64,000 bases of DNA from Flavobacterium sp. WC2421 (GCF_040822115.1 NZ_CP162004.1:806001-870000), one strand, 5' to 3'; shown: positions 7,262-16,796, counted from the stretch's first letter. Made by a program: numbers and translations. The notes: generated by a model from the letters alone, not told the origin.

Positions 7262-9007
7262 TTAGATCTGCTTTTCTAATTCAGAGATTATTGAAACAGC
7301 CTTGTCATAATCATTTTGAATAGTTGCGCTTGAAGCTGGTGCATATCGAGCTACTTCACAGTTTTCAGTTAGAGAAATAAAATCATTTACTACCTCTGGA
7401 TTTGCATTTCTAGTCAATAATAAGTCCTTGATATTGTCCTTACTCATTTCCGAAGTTTCAATATGAAGTTTTGCCTTCAAGAAATTATGCATCGCTTTTT
7501 CAAGAGCCACGTAAAACGGTTCTTTATTATTGATTTGTTTCTTGGCTTCAGATAAATATTTCTTAGCCAATTTATTATTTCTTCTAATTCTATTACCAAC
7601 AACGTCTCCGTCAATAGCTTCTTTTTTCTTTCGAAGTAAAACTATAATTGGAACAATTAAGAACGGTAAAAACAATAACCCCAAGAACAAATTGGAACCA
7701 AAGAAGTCGTCTTTTTTTGTTGACTCTAATTTTGTTTTCAGTTTAATATATTTGAATTGTTCTTGAATTGAAACCGTATTCTTCTTAGAGTTTAGATTGT
7801 CTGCTGTTCTAGTATCAGTAGGGCCATCCAGAACGTTAATCATTATTTCAGGAGAACTAATCGTTTTATATGTTCCTGATCCTAAATCAAAATAAGAAAA
7901 GCGAAGTGGTTTTACTGGGTAATTCCCTTTATATTGTGGCACAATTGTATAACTGTCAGCCACTTTTCCTGACATCCCCGCTAAAGAGGTATTCACTTGA
8001 TCTGTATGAACCGCGTCATACATTTCCAAGGCATTAGGTACTACTGGTTTTGGTAAGTTGAATAATTTCATATTCCCTTTACCTGTCACGCTTACATTTA
8101 AATCAAGGCTTTCTCCATTTTTAAGATTTGTTTTGGATGGAATCACTTTAAAATCAAAACTACCTACTGCTCCAGAAAAATCTTCTGGCTTACCAGCTTC
8201 AGGAAGTGCTCTTACCGTTATTGCTTTGGCTCCAGCCGAAACTCTTTTATTTCCTTCGGTCAAAATTACTTGACCAAACATGTTTCTACGATTAGTAGGC
8301 AATTGCACATCGATATCTAATGACAATGGCTCTATAGTCAATTTTCCCGATTTTTGAGGGTATAGAACTGTTTTTCTTAATATTACATAACGGTATTTTT
8401 CCCCTTTAAACATGCCTTCTTCGGCAACTAATTGCTTGATGTCAATGTTTTGACTCCAGAAATCATTGTACTTGGGTTTATTCAATTCTCTCCAATTCGT
8501 AATTCCAATGTTATAGCTAAAATACAGTTTATACACTACTGTAATAGGTTCATTGATATACGGACTTGTTTTCGAAATATCAGCCACAAGATAAATATTA
8601 TCTGCTGCAGAGACACTAGTGTCGTTTGGATCTTTTGGCTGTTCGATTGCCGATGTAACATTAATTTTTATTGGAGAAGTTTTATACACCTGCCCGTTGT
8701 ATTCTATGGATGCTTGCTTAATAACTAAAGTCCCTTTTTGATTTGGCAATAGGTAATAGGAATATATTTTTTCAAAAGAACTGCGGCCATTCACCCAAGA
8801 TTGACTTACTTGTTGGCTTGGACCAGCAATTACTCTAAATCCTTCAAAAGAAGGTTCACTAAAATTATCACCATCGATATTCATAGCAAAATCTACACGG
8901 AGTCTTTCATTAAGACCAAGTGTCGTTTTACTTACTTTAGCCTCAAATTGCACTTGAGCCATAAGTCCTTGAAAACTTAATAGTATTAAAATTAAAAAAT
9001 TCTTCAT
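7262..9007 (-). CDS. batD: BatD: membrane-anchored beta-rich Bat protein
   Basis: The 581-aa product has a signal peptide (MKNFLILILLSFQGLMAQ), a long periplasmic region of immunoglobulin-like beta repeats (with YLVADISKTSPYINEPITVV and the typical SNLFLGLLFLPFLIVPIIVL transmembrane helix near residue 440), and a cytoplasmic Lys-rich helical tail. This is the normal BatD architecture. BatD belongs to the aerotolerance operon first described in Bacteroides fragilis, and its biochemical role is unknown. It lies 16 bp before the chosen batE start and 86 bp after batC. Confidence 0.93.
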   Translation of the reverse strand: MKNFLILILLSFQGLMAQVQFEAKVSKTTLGLNERLRVDFAMNIDGDNFSEPSFEGFRVIAGPSQQVSQSWVNGRSSFEKIYSYYLLPNQKGTLVIKQASIEYNGQVYKTSPIKINVTSAIEQPKDPNDTSVSAADNIYLVADISKTSPYINEPITVVYKLYFSYNIGITNWRELNKPKYNDFWSQNIDIKQLVAEEGMFKGEKYRYVILRKTVLYPQKSGKLTIEPLSLDIDVQLPTNRRNMFGQVILTEGNKRVSAGAKAITVRALPEAGKPEDFSGAVGSFDFKVIPSKTNLKNGESLDLNVSVTGKGNMKLFNLPKPVVPNALEMYDAVHTDQVNTSLAGMSGKVADSYTIVPQYKGNYPVKPLRFSYFDLGSGTYKTISSPEIMINVLDGPTDTRTADNLNSKKNTVSIQEQFKYIKLKTKLESTKKDDFFGSNLFLGLLFLPFLIVPIIVLLRKKKEAIDGDVVGNRIRRNNKLAKKYLSEAKKQINNKEPFYVALEKAMHNFLKAKLHIETSEMSKDNIKDLLLTRNANPEVVNDFISLTENCEVARYAPASSATIQNDYDKAVSIISELEKQI

Positions 9008-9093
9008 TATTACTGTTTGTTCGTTGATTCCTTGATTTACTACTTAATGAATTTGTTATTAAAACAAATCACGAATAGGTTATAAACCAAATC

Positions 9094-9870
9094 TTACCAA
9101 TCTTTTTCTGTTTTTGTTGGTTTTCCTTTTACTTTTTGTGCGTTTACTTTGTCTTGGATTTTCTTTTCCTCATTATTGACCGCATCTAAAAGACTTTGTA
9201 AACGTTGTGGTGAAATACCGCCAGGAGTTGGTTTTGGCTTTCCGTTATCCTCAGGCTTTTCATTGTTCTTTTTATCCTTATCTCCCTTATCGTCTTTTTT
9301 GTCCTTGTCTTTGTCACCGTCTTTTTTATCCTTATCCTTGTCTTTCTTGTCTTTGTCTTTATCCTTGTCTTTTTTATCTTTGTCTTTGTCTTTTTTATCC
9401 TTATCCTTTTTATTGTCTTTAGGCGGATTTTCTTTTAGCATTTTTTTTGCTAATGCATAATTATATCTTGTTTCCTCATCTGTAGGGTCATTTCGAAGTG
9501 CGTTTTTGTATGCTTCTACCGCTTCAGTATAATTTTTTTCTTTCATGAATACATTACCTAGGTTGTGAAAGGCTTTGTGTTTTTGAGGTCTCGTTTTAGC
9601 ACTTTTTAAAGCTTTGGCATAGGCATATTTAGCTTCAGCAGGTTGGTTTTGTTTGTATATTGCATTACCTAAATTATATGGAGAAACAGTTCTGTTTGGA
9701 AATTTAGAACCCGAAATTCTATAATTAGCCTCTGCATCAACAAATTTATTTTGAGCATATTCCTCATTTGCTTTAGGCAGATTTTTATCTTTCTCCTGAG
9801 CAAACACTCCTCCAAATCCCAAACTAAGGAATACAGAAAAGGAAAATATGTATTTTTTAAAATTTTTCAT
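9094..9870 (-). CDS. batC: BatC: TPR protein with Lys/Asp-rich tail
   Basis: The 258-aa exported protein starts with a signal peptide ending GFGGVFAQ. It contains two to three TPR units (FVDAEANYRISGSKFPNRT, HKAFHNLGNVFMKEKNYTEA, VEAYKNALRNDPTDEETRYN). These are followed by about 50 residues made almost only of Lys and Asp, then a short conserved end with GGISPQRLQSLLDAVNNEEK. The C-terminal LLDAVNNEE motif is a BatC hallmark. BatC is thought to pair with BatB in a periplasm-facing complex. The charged tract is a DNA-level hexamer repeat and probably varies in length between strains. Confidence 0.93.
   Translation of the reverse strand: MKNFKKYIFSFSVFLSLGFGGVFAQEKDKNLPKANEEYAQNKFVDAEANYRISGSKFPNRTVSPYNLGNAIYKQNQPAEAKYAYAKALKSAKTRPQKHKAFHNLGNVFMKEKNYTEAVEAYKNALRNDPTDEETRYNYALAKKMLKENPPKDNKKDKDKKDKDKDKKDKDKDKDKKDKDKDKKDGDKDKDKKDDKGDKDKKNNEKPEDNGKPKPTPGGISPQRLQSLLDAVNNEEKKIQDKVNAQKVKGKPTKTEKDW
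9265..9414 (-). repeat. Low-complexity Lys-Asp coding repeat in batC
   Basis: About 150 bp of alternating Lys and Asp codons, roughly BatC residues 153-201, form imperfect 6-bp and 18-bp tandem units. It is likely prone to replication slippage, always in multiples that keep the frame if whole KD units are gained or lost. Confidence 0.8.
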
Positions 9871-9930
9871 TTTTCAATTATTATGTTCATCCTCGAATGT
9901 AAAAACAGTAAAGGAATTGACATTTATTTT

Positions 9931-10959
9931 TTATTCGTTAAACAAATTCAGCTTCTTCACCCAACTTGTTTTTCTTTCTAATAAGAAAAGATCTAGGAAC
10001 AATAAGATAAAAGCAAATCCTAGAAACCATTGAAATTGCGATTGAAAATCGGCCATTTGCGTGGCTTCAAACTCCGTTTTTTGAATCGTGTTTAACGTGT
10101 TTTTTATGTATTCCAAAACCTCTTTGGTATTGCTTCCATCCACATAACCGCCTTTAGTAGCTTTAGCTATGGTCTCTAAACCAGCACGGTTTAATTTTGT
10201 AACTACCACTTGGTCATTATTATCACGAACATAACTTTCTACAATTCCATTTCTTTTCAATGGAATAGTCCCTCCTTTTTCGGTTCCAACTCCTATTGTG
10301 ATAATGCGCATTCCTTGCTTATTGGCTTCTTCGGCTGCTGCCTGTGCCCCTTCAGAATGGTCTTCCCCATCTGAAATAAGAATTAGTAATTTGCTTGTTT
10401 TGCTTTTATCATCAAAATAAGTTCCTGATAACTTTATGGCCTCATCCAGCGATGTTCCTTGTGAGGAAACCATCTCCGTGTTCATACTTTGCAAAAACAT
10501 TTTGGCCACACTGTAATCAGAAGTAATCGGCAATACAGGAAAAGCACTTCCCGCATACGCCACAATACCAATGCGGTCATTCCCTAACTGATTGATAATT
10601 TGAGAAACCAGTTGTTTACTTTTTTCCAATCGGCTGGGAGCGATATCTTCGGCAAGCATACTTTTGGATACATCCATCGCAAAAACGATATCAATACCTT
10701 CTCGTTTTACCGTTTCCATTTTGGTTCCTATTTTTGGATTTACCAATCCTAAAATTAATCCCACTAATGCTAATAGAATAACTGCTAGTTTAAAAACAGG
10801 TTTAAAAACAGAAGTCTCAGGACTCAATTTTTTAATTAAATCCAGATCTCCAAATTCACGTTGTTTTTTTCTTTTCCAATAGAAATTCAAAAGATACAAC
10901 ACCACCACAATTGGTAGTACGAATAAGAGGTATAAATATTTTGATTCGTCTAATTCCAT
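9931..10959 (-). CDS. batB: BatB: membrane-anchored von Willebrand factor A protein
   Basis: The 342-aa protein has two N-terminal transmembrane helices (LYLLFVLPIVVVLYLLNFYW and FKLAVILLALVGLILGLV), a vWA domain, and a C-terminal helix (WFLGFAFILLFLDLFLLE). The MIDAS metal site is complete: DVSKS (DxSxS), the Thr in SSQGTSLDEA, and ISDGEDHSEG (Asp). Such proteins bind a divalent metal and a partner protein. Together with BatA it is the likely core of the complex that the MoxR ATPase acts on. It is 61 bp upstream of batC and separated from batA by 101 bp containing a G-rich hairpin. Confidence 0.94.
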   Translation of the reverse strand: MELDESKYLYLLFVLPIVVVLYLLNFYWKRKKQREFGDLDLIKKLSPETSVFKPVFKLAVILLALVGLILGLVNPKIGTKMETVKREGIDIVFAMDVSKSMLAEDIAPSRLEKSKQLVSQIINQLGNDRIGIVAYAGSAFPVLPITSDYSVAKMFLQSMNTEMVSSQGTSLDEAIKLSGTYFDDKSKTSKLLILISDGEDHSEGAQAAAEEANKQGMRIITIGVGTEKGGTIPLKRNGIVESYVRDNNDQVVVTKLNRAGLETIAKATKGGYVDGSNTKEVLEYIKNTLNTIQKTEFEATQMADFQSQFQWFLGFAFILLFLDLFLLERKTSWVKKLNLFNE

Positions 10960-11023
10960 ATTTTTTTTTAAATATCAGTCTCGAAATATCAAGACAAATT
11001 TTAGATTCCAATTTTCACGTCCA

Positions 11024-11056
11024 ATCTCCCTTCCCTTTGGGGAGGACTGGGGTGGG
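11024..11056. repeat. G/C-rich intergenic hairpin between batA and batB
   Basis: CTCCC (11026-11030) pairs with GGGAG (11040-11044). The block continues as GGGGAGGACTGGGGTGGGG, three runs of four G plus one of two, which stands out in AT-rich surroundings. Similar 'ccctttggggagg' spacers are, from memory, common between genes in Flavobacterium. Confidence 0.5.
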
Positions 11057-11060
11057 GATA

Positions 11061-12062
11061 CTAAATAAAACTTCTATACACTGTGTTTCTTAAACCAATT
11101 TCGGCCAATAATAAAAATCCTGCTATCCAAACAAAAGCTCTATATTTTTCATCGTAATCATAAAACTTAAGCTCTTCAATTTCGGTGGTTTCTAACTTAT
11201 TGATTTCACCATAAATTTCTGCCAATTTACTGTTGCTCGTTGCTCTAAAATATCTTCCATCCGTTTTTTTAGCGATGCTTTGCATTAATTTTTCATCGAT
11301 TTCCACTTTCATCATTTGAAATAAAAACTGTCCGTTTGGCCCTACGGCATAAGGAAATTCAGCCATTCCATTAGTACCAATTCCAATAGTATATACTTTA
11401 ATTCCATATTGTTTGGCAATATCCGCTGCGGTTTCTGGTTCTATAAAACCAGCGTTATTCACCCCATCAGTCAATAAAATAATCACTTTGCTTTTGGCCT
11501 TACTGTCTTTCAATCTGTTTACAGCTGTTGCCAAACCCATTCCTATTCCCGTTCCATCTTGTAAAACATTATCGTATTTGATGCTTTTTATTGCTTCAAG
11601 AACAACTGCTTTATCACTAGTAACTGGAGTTTTTGTATACGCCTCCGAAGCATAAACTACTAGCCCTATTCGGTCATTGGGTCTTTCCTCTGCAAAATCA
11701 GCTGCCACTCTTTTTAAGGCTTCCATTCGGTTTGGCTTTAAATCTTTGGCCAACATACTTCCTGAAACATCGACAGCCATTACAATGTCAATCCCTTTTG
11801 TTGTTTTTGTTTTATTACTAATATCTACCGTTCTTGGTCTCGCCATTGCCACAATTAAGGAGCTCAACGCTAATAAACGAAAAACACTTAAAAAAGGTTT
11901 TAGTTTAGCTAGTAAAGAAGGCGTTGTCTTGAACCCTTGAATCGAGCTAATTTTTAAGGTTGCTGATTGTTTATTTCTTTTATAAACTAACCAAATAACA
12001 GCTAGTGGTATTAAAAGAAACAACCAGAAAAACTCAGGATTTAAAAAAGATATTTTCCCCAT
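11061..12062 (-). CDS. batA: BatA: membrane-anchored von Willebrand factor A protein
   Basis: The 333-aa product starts with a membrane helix (FFWLFLLIPLAVIWLVYK), a second near LSVFRLLALSSLIVAMARPR, then a vWA domain with a full MIDAS site: DVSGSM (DxSxS), the Thr of LQDGTGIG and LLTDGVNN (Asp). A final helix (AFVWIAGFLLLAEIGL) anchors the C-terminus. BatA and BatB share the same layout and are paralogues. The start overlaps the stop of the upstream gene by one base (TAATG), so translation is probably coupled. Confidence 0.94.
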   Translation of the reverse strand: MGKISFLNPEFFWLFLLIPLAVIWLVYKRNKQSATLKISSIQGFKTTPSLLAKLKPFLSVFRLLALSSLIVAMARPRTVDISNKTKTTKGIDIVMAVDVSGSMLAKDLKPNRMEALKRVAADFAEERPNDRIGLVVYASEAYTKTPVTSDKAVVLEAIKSIKYDNVLQDGTGIGMGLATAVNRLKDSKAKSKVIILLTDGVNNAGFIEPETAADIAKQYGIKVYTIGIGTNGMAEFPYAVGPNGQFLFQMMKVEIDEKLMQSIAKKTDGRYFRATSNSKLAEIYGEINKLETTEIEELKFYDYDEKYRAFVWIAGFLLLAEIGLRNTVYRSFI

Positions 12063-13696
12063 TACTTACTTACTTGTTTTAATTCGACAGAACTCAACAC
12101 TCTATCCGATATTTGATTTGCATATGAATCCCCTTCTTCATGGAAAATCATAATTTGTTGTAATCCTCCATCTTGACCAAACAACAACAATTCATAATAT
12201 AATTTTTCACTGCTCTTAGTCGCCTCATTTATTCTAGTGAACGTTCCGTATCCTTTTAGACCACTTATACCTTCAGGTGTTTGAAAATCTTCTTGTTTCA
12301 CAATCATGTTTTGAGCTCCTTGTGATTCTAATGCTTGAATCGTTCCTTCCATTGATTTTTTTAAATCAACTGAAGTCGAGTCTTGTTTGTACTTATAAGT
12401 AGAAACCATTAAATAGAAATTATCTAAAAGGCTACCATAAGCAAACGAATTCATTTCTTTAATCAATGCCATTCCATTCTTAGGTAATGATTTTGTTAAA
12501 TCTATTCTTTTAAGTACTTTTGGCGTTTCCATTATAATTCCTGGATTTCCATATTCACTTTTCACCCATTCGCCTTCTAATAACTCTTTGGTTGGATGTC
12601 CTATAATATTGTCTTTTACATAGTCAAACCCTTTAGTAACGATTAAAAAAGTAGTAGTTGCAAACAATAAGAAAAGAACAGACGCTATAGTTATTGCTAT
12701 GCGTTTATTTCTTTTTTTCTTTAACTGAATTTGAATTTGCTTTTGTCTTTGCACCTCATTCAACAAAGTATCCTCTTCCATTTCAACTACAACAGGAATA
12801 GCGCTGTCTAGTGTTAAAATTGCTTTTTGAATTTTATTTCGATCTTCTGCAATTTCATATTCTACTGGTTTTGATTTTGCAAACTTTACTAAATCGGCTT
12901 GTTTCAATACCCGTTCTAAATTTTCAATTGTTTCTTGAGAAACCGTCATTTTCTTTTTGACAGATGCTGCTCTAAGCCCCAAAATCAATTCGGAAGTAGT
13001 ACTTTCCATAGCTGGAATTTCAATTGCTTCTTCGATATAATTTCTGGCAATATCAGTCAACTCACTATAATACTCTTTAACTTCTCCTTTTTGCCAAAGT
13101 TCTTTTTTCTCTAAATCATTGAGTAGGTTGGTCGCTCTTTCAATTGGCGTTTTATACACATCCTCTTCAATTTTTTTCTTTTGTTGCTTTTTAATGTACC
13201 AATAAATCAAAGCGCCAATTCCACCAAGTATCGCAAGCGCCAAAAGATATTTCCACCAGTCTCCCAATGTGTTTTCTACAGGAATAATATCCTTAATATC
13301 ATACATTTTTTGTTTTAAAGTATCTACTACTACATTAGCTACTTCTACCTTAAGTGAATCCGTATAATAGGGTTTATTATTAATTAAGATTTTTATACTA
13401 GGAACTGAATATTTTCCAGAATCAAACTGAGTTAATCCGTATTTCTTGATTAATTCATAGCGGTCATTATTTTTAACCGTATCGATTGGGTAGGATTGAA
13501 TTACTTCAAGCGCTCCTATATTTTTCAACTTAGGAAAAACAACTTTAGACAAAGTATCCACATCTGTTTTTATGGTCAGTTTAAACTCTGCTCCAATTTT
13601 ATTTTTTGTGGTATCTATACTTGTAACTACTCTTTTTTGTTGGGCAAAAATGGTAGTACAAAGAAGTAGTATTAGTAGGCTTATATATTTTTTCAT
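12062..13696 (-). CDS. BatD-like/DUF4381-like membrane protein of the Bat operon
   Basis: The start is set at ATG 13694-13696, giving a signal peptide (MKKYISLLILLLCTTIFAQQ) and 544 aa; the open frame extends 13 codons further but loses the signal. Residues about 20-150 are a periplasmic beta-rich BatD-like domain, followed by a helix (YLLALAILGGIGALIYWYI). Next is a cytoplasmic helical region of DUF4381 type (TDIARNYIEEAIEIPAMEST, then the TTSELI segment), a second helix (IAITIASVLFLLFATTTFLI), and about 140 C-terminal residues with no family I recognise. Genes between the DUF58 protein and BatA usually encode this sort of protein; the extra C-terminal domain is noteworthy. Confidence 0.8.
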   Translation of the reverse strand: MKKYISLLILLLCTTIFAQQKRVVTSIDTTKNKIGAEFKLTIKTDVDTLSKVVFPKLKNIGALEVIQSYPIDTVKNNDRYELIKKYGLTQFDSGKYSVPSIKILINNKPYYTDSLKVEVANVVVDTLKQKMYDIKDIIPVENTLGDWWKYLLALAILGGIGALIYWYIKKQQKKKIEEDVYKTPIERATNLLNDLEKKELWQKGEVKEYYSELTDIARNYIEEAIEIPAMESTTSELILGLRAASVKKKMTVSQETIENLERVLKQADLVKFAKSKPVEYEIAEDRNKIQKAILTLDSAIPVVVEMEEDTLLNEVQRQKQIQIQLKKKRNKRIAITIASVLFLLFATTTFLIVTKGFDYVKDNIIGHPTKELLEGEWVKSEYGNPGIIMETPKVLKRIDLTKSLPKNGMALIKEMNSFAYGSLLDNFYLMVSTYKYKQDSTSVDLKKSMEGTIQALESQGAQNMIVKQEDFQTPEGISGLKGYGTFTRINEATKSSEKLYYELLLFGQDGGLQQIMIFHEEGDSYANQISDRVLSSVELKQVSK

Positions 13697-13758
13697 TAGT
13701 AATTTTTGAAACATTTGTTTTCCAACTCCCCGCACTTCATGGAGATTGAAGCAGAGTT

Positions 13759-14622
13759 TTACCTCGATTTGAAATAGCTCAATAATTTAGTTACATAACT
13801 TTCGTCAACTCTAGTATTTACAACTCCTGAACCTGATTTACTAAAGGTTTCTTTAAAATACATTAATTTATCATTATAGTATTTCTCATAATTAAATCGG
13901 ACGGTTTTTGAACTGGTATCGATTAATTGTATTTCTCCAGTTTCAGCATCCTGCATTGGAACCATTCCTATATTAGGCATTTTTTGTTCCCTAATATCAT
14001 AGACACGGATTCCAGTAATATCATGCTTTTTTGAAGCTATCTTTAATGTTTGCTCATAATCTTCACACATAAAATCAGAAATCATAAATACAATAGCTTT
14101 CTTTTTCTGAGTACTCGATAAAAACTTTAAGGCTTGAGCAATATTTGTTTTATGACTTTTCGGTTGAAATTCTATTAATTCTCTTATGATACGTAATACG
14201 TGAGAACGTCCTTTTTTTGGCGGAATGTACAATTCGATTTGATCAGAAAAAAGAATCAATCCAATTTTATCATTATTCTGAGTTGCCGAAAAAGCCATTG
14301 TTGCGGCAATCTCGGTTACGATATCTTTCTTGAATTGATTTTTTGAACCAAAACTTTCTGAACCTGAAATATCCACCATTAACATCATGGTCAATTCACG
14401 CTCCTCTTCAAAAACCTTAACATGAGCCTCATTGTATCGGGCCGTCACATTCCAGTCAATGGCACGAATATCATCCCCGTATTGGTATTGACGTACTTCA
14501 CTAAAAGTCATTCCACGTCCTTTGAAAGAAGTGTGGTATTCCCCCGAGAAGATATGATCACTCAACCTTCTGGTTTTGATTTCTATTTTTCGTACTTTTT
14601 TTAAAAGGTCTTTTGTATCCAT
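13759..14622 (-). CDS. DUF58 domain protein of the MoxR/Bat operon
   Basis: The 287-aa protein opens KKVRKIEIKTRRLSDHIFSG and carries the DUF58 signature FSEVRQYQYGDDIRAIDWNV (about residues 39-58). It then has a vWA-like region with MVDISGSESFG (DxSxS), QNDKIGLILFSD and VFMISDFMCED. It has no membrane segment, so it probably sits on the cytoplasmic side of the Bat complex. DUF58 genes almost always accompany a moxR gene, as here (84 bp downstream of it). A repeat-built hairpin fills the spacer. Confidence 0.93.
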   Translation of the reverse strand: MDTKDLLKKVRKIEIKTRRLSDHIFSGEYHTSFKGRGMTFSEVRQYQYGDDIRAIDWNVTARYNEAHVKVFEEERELTMMLMVDISGSESFGSKNQFKKDIVTEIAATMAFSATQNNDKIGLILFSDQIELYIPPKKGRSHVLRIIRELIEFQPKSHKTNIAQALKFLSSTQKKKAIVFMISDFMCEDYEQTLKIASKKHDITGIRVYDIREQKMPNIGMVPMQDAETGEIQLIDTSSKTVRFNYEKYYNDKLMYFKETFSKSGSGVVNTRVDESYVTKLLSYFKSR

Positions 14623-14630
14623 TTATTTAA

Positions 14631-14704
14631 TTTGTTTAAAGTTTAAAAAAGTTTAAGGTTTTCACGTTTGCTACAGCAACTTGAAACCTTAAACCTTAAA
14701 CAAA
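14631..14704. repeat. Inverted GTTTAAA-type heptamer repeat between moxR and the DUF58 gene
   Basis: The left arm starts TTTGTTTAAAGTTTAA and continues to GTTTAAGGTTT. The right arm, AAACCTTAAACCTTAAACAAA, is its approximate reverse complement. The spacer of about 20 nt contains GTTTGCTACAGCAACTTG. The same class of element recurs in the suf operon (62354-62416 and 63610-63675). Confidence 0.7.
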
Positions 14705-14706
14705 TT

Positions 14707-15711
14707 TTAAGGTACTTCTACTTCGTTTATAATTTTATTGATGATGTCTACTGAAGTAATATTTTCCGCTTCGGCTTCGTAAGTCACTCCGATTCTGTGA
14801 CGCAATACATCATGTACTACCGCACGAACATCTTCAGGAATTACATATCCACGACGTTTGATAAAAGCGTAACATTTAGCCGCATTAGCTAAATTGATAC
14901 TTCCACGTGGTGAAGATCCAAAACTGATTAAAGGTTTCAAGTCGGCTAATTTGTATTTCTCTGGGTAACGAGTAGCAAAAATAATATCAAGTATGTATTT
15001 CTCGATTTTCTCATCCATATACACTTCGCGTACGGCTTCCTGTGCACGTAAAATTTGTTCTACCGAAACCACTTGATTTACTTTCTCATAACTTCCTTTT
15101 AAGTTTTGACGAATTACCAATCGTTCTTCATCCATTTTTGGATAGTCGATAACTGTTTTCAACATAAAGCGGTCTACCTGCGCTTCTGGTAGTTGGTATG
15201 TTCCTTCCTGTTCAATAGGGTTTTGGGTTGCCAAAACCAAGAAAGGTCTTTCTAACTTGAAAGTCGTATCACCAATAGTTACTTGTTTTTCCTGCATCGC
15301 CTCAAGCAACGCTGATTGCACTTTGGCTGGTGCACGGTTAATCTCATCGGCTAGGACGAAATTAGCAAAAATAGGTCCTTTTTTAATCGAAAATTCGTTC
15401 GCTTTAATGTTGTAAATCATAGTTCCCACAACATCCGCAGGTAATAAATCAGGGGTAAACTGGATTCTACTAAACGAACCATGAATTGCTTGAGAAAGCG
15501 TGTTGATGGCTAATGTTTTTGCTAATCCCGGAACACCTTCTAATAAAATATGTCCTTGACCTAAAAGTCCAATTAACAAACGCTCCACCATGTGCTTTTG
15601 ACCCACAATCACTTTATTCATTTCCATAGATAAAAGATCGATAAACGCACTCTCTCTTTCTATTTTTTCATTGATTGCTCTAATGTCTAAAGTCGATGTA
15701 TTCTCTTCCAT
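14707..15711 (-). CDS. moxR: MoxR-family AAA+ ATPase
   Basis: The 334-aa cytoplasmic ATPase is the first gene of the Bat operon. It shows Walker A GVPGLAKT, Walker B FVLADEINRAPAKVQSALLE, sensor 1 FLVLATQNPIEQEGTYQLPE, and a C-terminal lid with SFGSSPRGSINLANAAKCYA (sensor 2 Arg). MoxR proteins act as chaperones that activate or insert metal cofactors into partner complexes, with vWA proteins as adaptors; the BatA/BatB/DUF58 proteins downstream fit this. I did not find a convincing -7 box in the 212-bp region before it. Confidence 0.95.
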   Translation of the reverse strand: MEENTSTLDIRAINEKIERESAFIDLLSMEMNKVIVGQKHMVERLLIGLLGQGHILLEGVPGLAKTLAINTLSQAIHGSFSRIQFTPDLLPADVVGTMIYNIKANEFSIKKGPIFANFVLADEINRAPAKVQSALLEAMQEKQVTIGDTTFKLERPFLVLATQNPIEQEGTYQLPEAQVDRFMLKTVIDYPKMDEERLVIRQNLKGSYEKVNQVVSVEQILRAQEAVREVYMDEKIEKYILDIIFATRYPEKYKLADLKPLISFGSSPRGSINLANAAKCYAFIKRRGYVIPEDVRAVVHDVLRHRIGVTYEAEAENITSVDIINKIINEVEVP

Positions 15712-15923
15712 ATTATTATTTTTAAAACCTTGAATTTAATGCCTTACTTTTGGTAGTGCAAATTGAATTTTTTTTTAGAGGAAAGATGTTAAAGAATGGT
15801 TAAAACTTCTACCAAACACTTAATTTTAAGGACGAATTATGATACAATTTTCATATTTTTAAGAACTTTGAAAAATATACTTTGAAATCAGAGAATACTG
15901 AGTTTCAATAAAAAATTAAACCT

Positions 15924-16796
15924 ATGAGCAAAACAACATTATCACCAATAATTGCTGGCACAATGAATTGGGGAGTTTGGGATAAAAACCTAACCCCAAA
16001 GGAAATGGAAAACATGATCCATGTATGTCTCGAAAACAAAATAACCACCTTCGATCATGCCGATATTTATGGCTCCTATACTACCGAAGCTGATTTTGGA
16101 AAAGCATTTGCTTCAAGCAAAATAGCCAGAGAAAAATTACAGTTAATTTCCAAGTGTGGCATCCAAATGTTAGCCGAAAATAAGAGCACCACTATCAAGC
16201 ATTATGATTATTCTAAAGCACACATAATCAAGTCAGCAGAACAATCGTTGAAGAATTTACAGACTGATTATTTAGATGTGTTTTTATTGCATAGACCAAG
16301 CCCTTTAATTGAAGTGGATGAAATTGCTGAGGCGATTGAAAAATTGACAGCTGAAGGTAAAATCATTGATTTTGGACTGTCTAATTTCACGACTTCACAA
16401 ACTGAATTACTTAGCCAAAAAACAGAAATTAGTTACAATCAAGTTCAGTTTTCAGCAACCAATTTTGAACCTATGCTCGATGGAAGTTTTGATTATATGC
16501 AAATGAATAACATTCGTCCGATGTCTTGGAATCCGTTGGGATGTGTTTTTAGAAAAGACATTCCACAAACGCATCGCTTGAAAAAATTATTGGCAACATT
16601 AGTTTCAAAATACCATTTGGGTTCTGATACACTATTACTTTCTTGGGTTTTAAGACATCCAGCCAAAGTAATCCCAATTGCAGGAACTGTAAATGTAGCT
16701 AGAATTCAATCGTTAATGAAAGCTGTTGATTTAGAGCTAGAAAAAGAAGATTGGTTTGCTATATGGTCTGAAAGTATGGGACAAGACGTTCCCTAA
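15924..16796 (+). CDS. Aldo/keto reductase
   Basis: The 290-aa enzyme has the aldo/keto reductase TIM-barrel pattern: FDHADIYGSYTTEADFGKAF supplies the catalytic Asp and Tyr, LISKCGIQ the Lys, and LDVFLLHRPSPLIE the His. The C-terminal segment IPIAGTVNVARIQSLMKA is the NADPH-binding loop. It resembles the E. coli YdhF type, whose substrate is unknown. It is followed 71 bp later by an SDR gene, itself 3 bp before an AlbA_2-type gene, so the three may form one transcript. TATACTTTG at 15878-15886 is near the promoter consensus but one base off. Confidence 0.93.
   Translation: MSKTTLSPIIAGTMNWGVWDKNLTPKEMENMIHVCLENKITTFDHADIYGSYTTEADFGKAFASSKIAREKLQLISKCGIQMLAENKSTTIKHYDYSKAHIIKSAEQSLKNLQTDYLDVFLLHRPSPLIEVDEIAEAIEKLTAEGKIIDFGLSNFTTSQTELLSQKTEISYNQVQFSATNFEPMLDGSFDYMQMNNIRPMSWNPLGCVFRKDIPQTHRLKKLLATLVSKYHLGSDTLLLSWVLRHPAKVIPIAGTVNVARIQSLMKAVDLELEKEDWFAIWSESMGQDVP

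Noticed and set aside
9149-9460. Open frame of 103 codons with Ser/Leu/Phe runs opposite batC
   Set aside because: It is the antisense shadow of the Lys-Asp repeat; the repetitive Leu-Ser pattern is simply the complement of KD codons.
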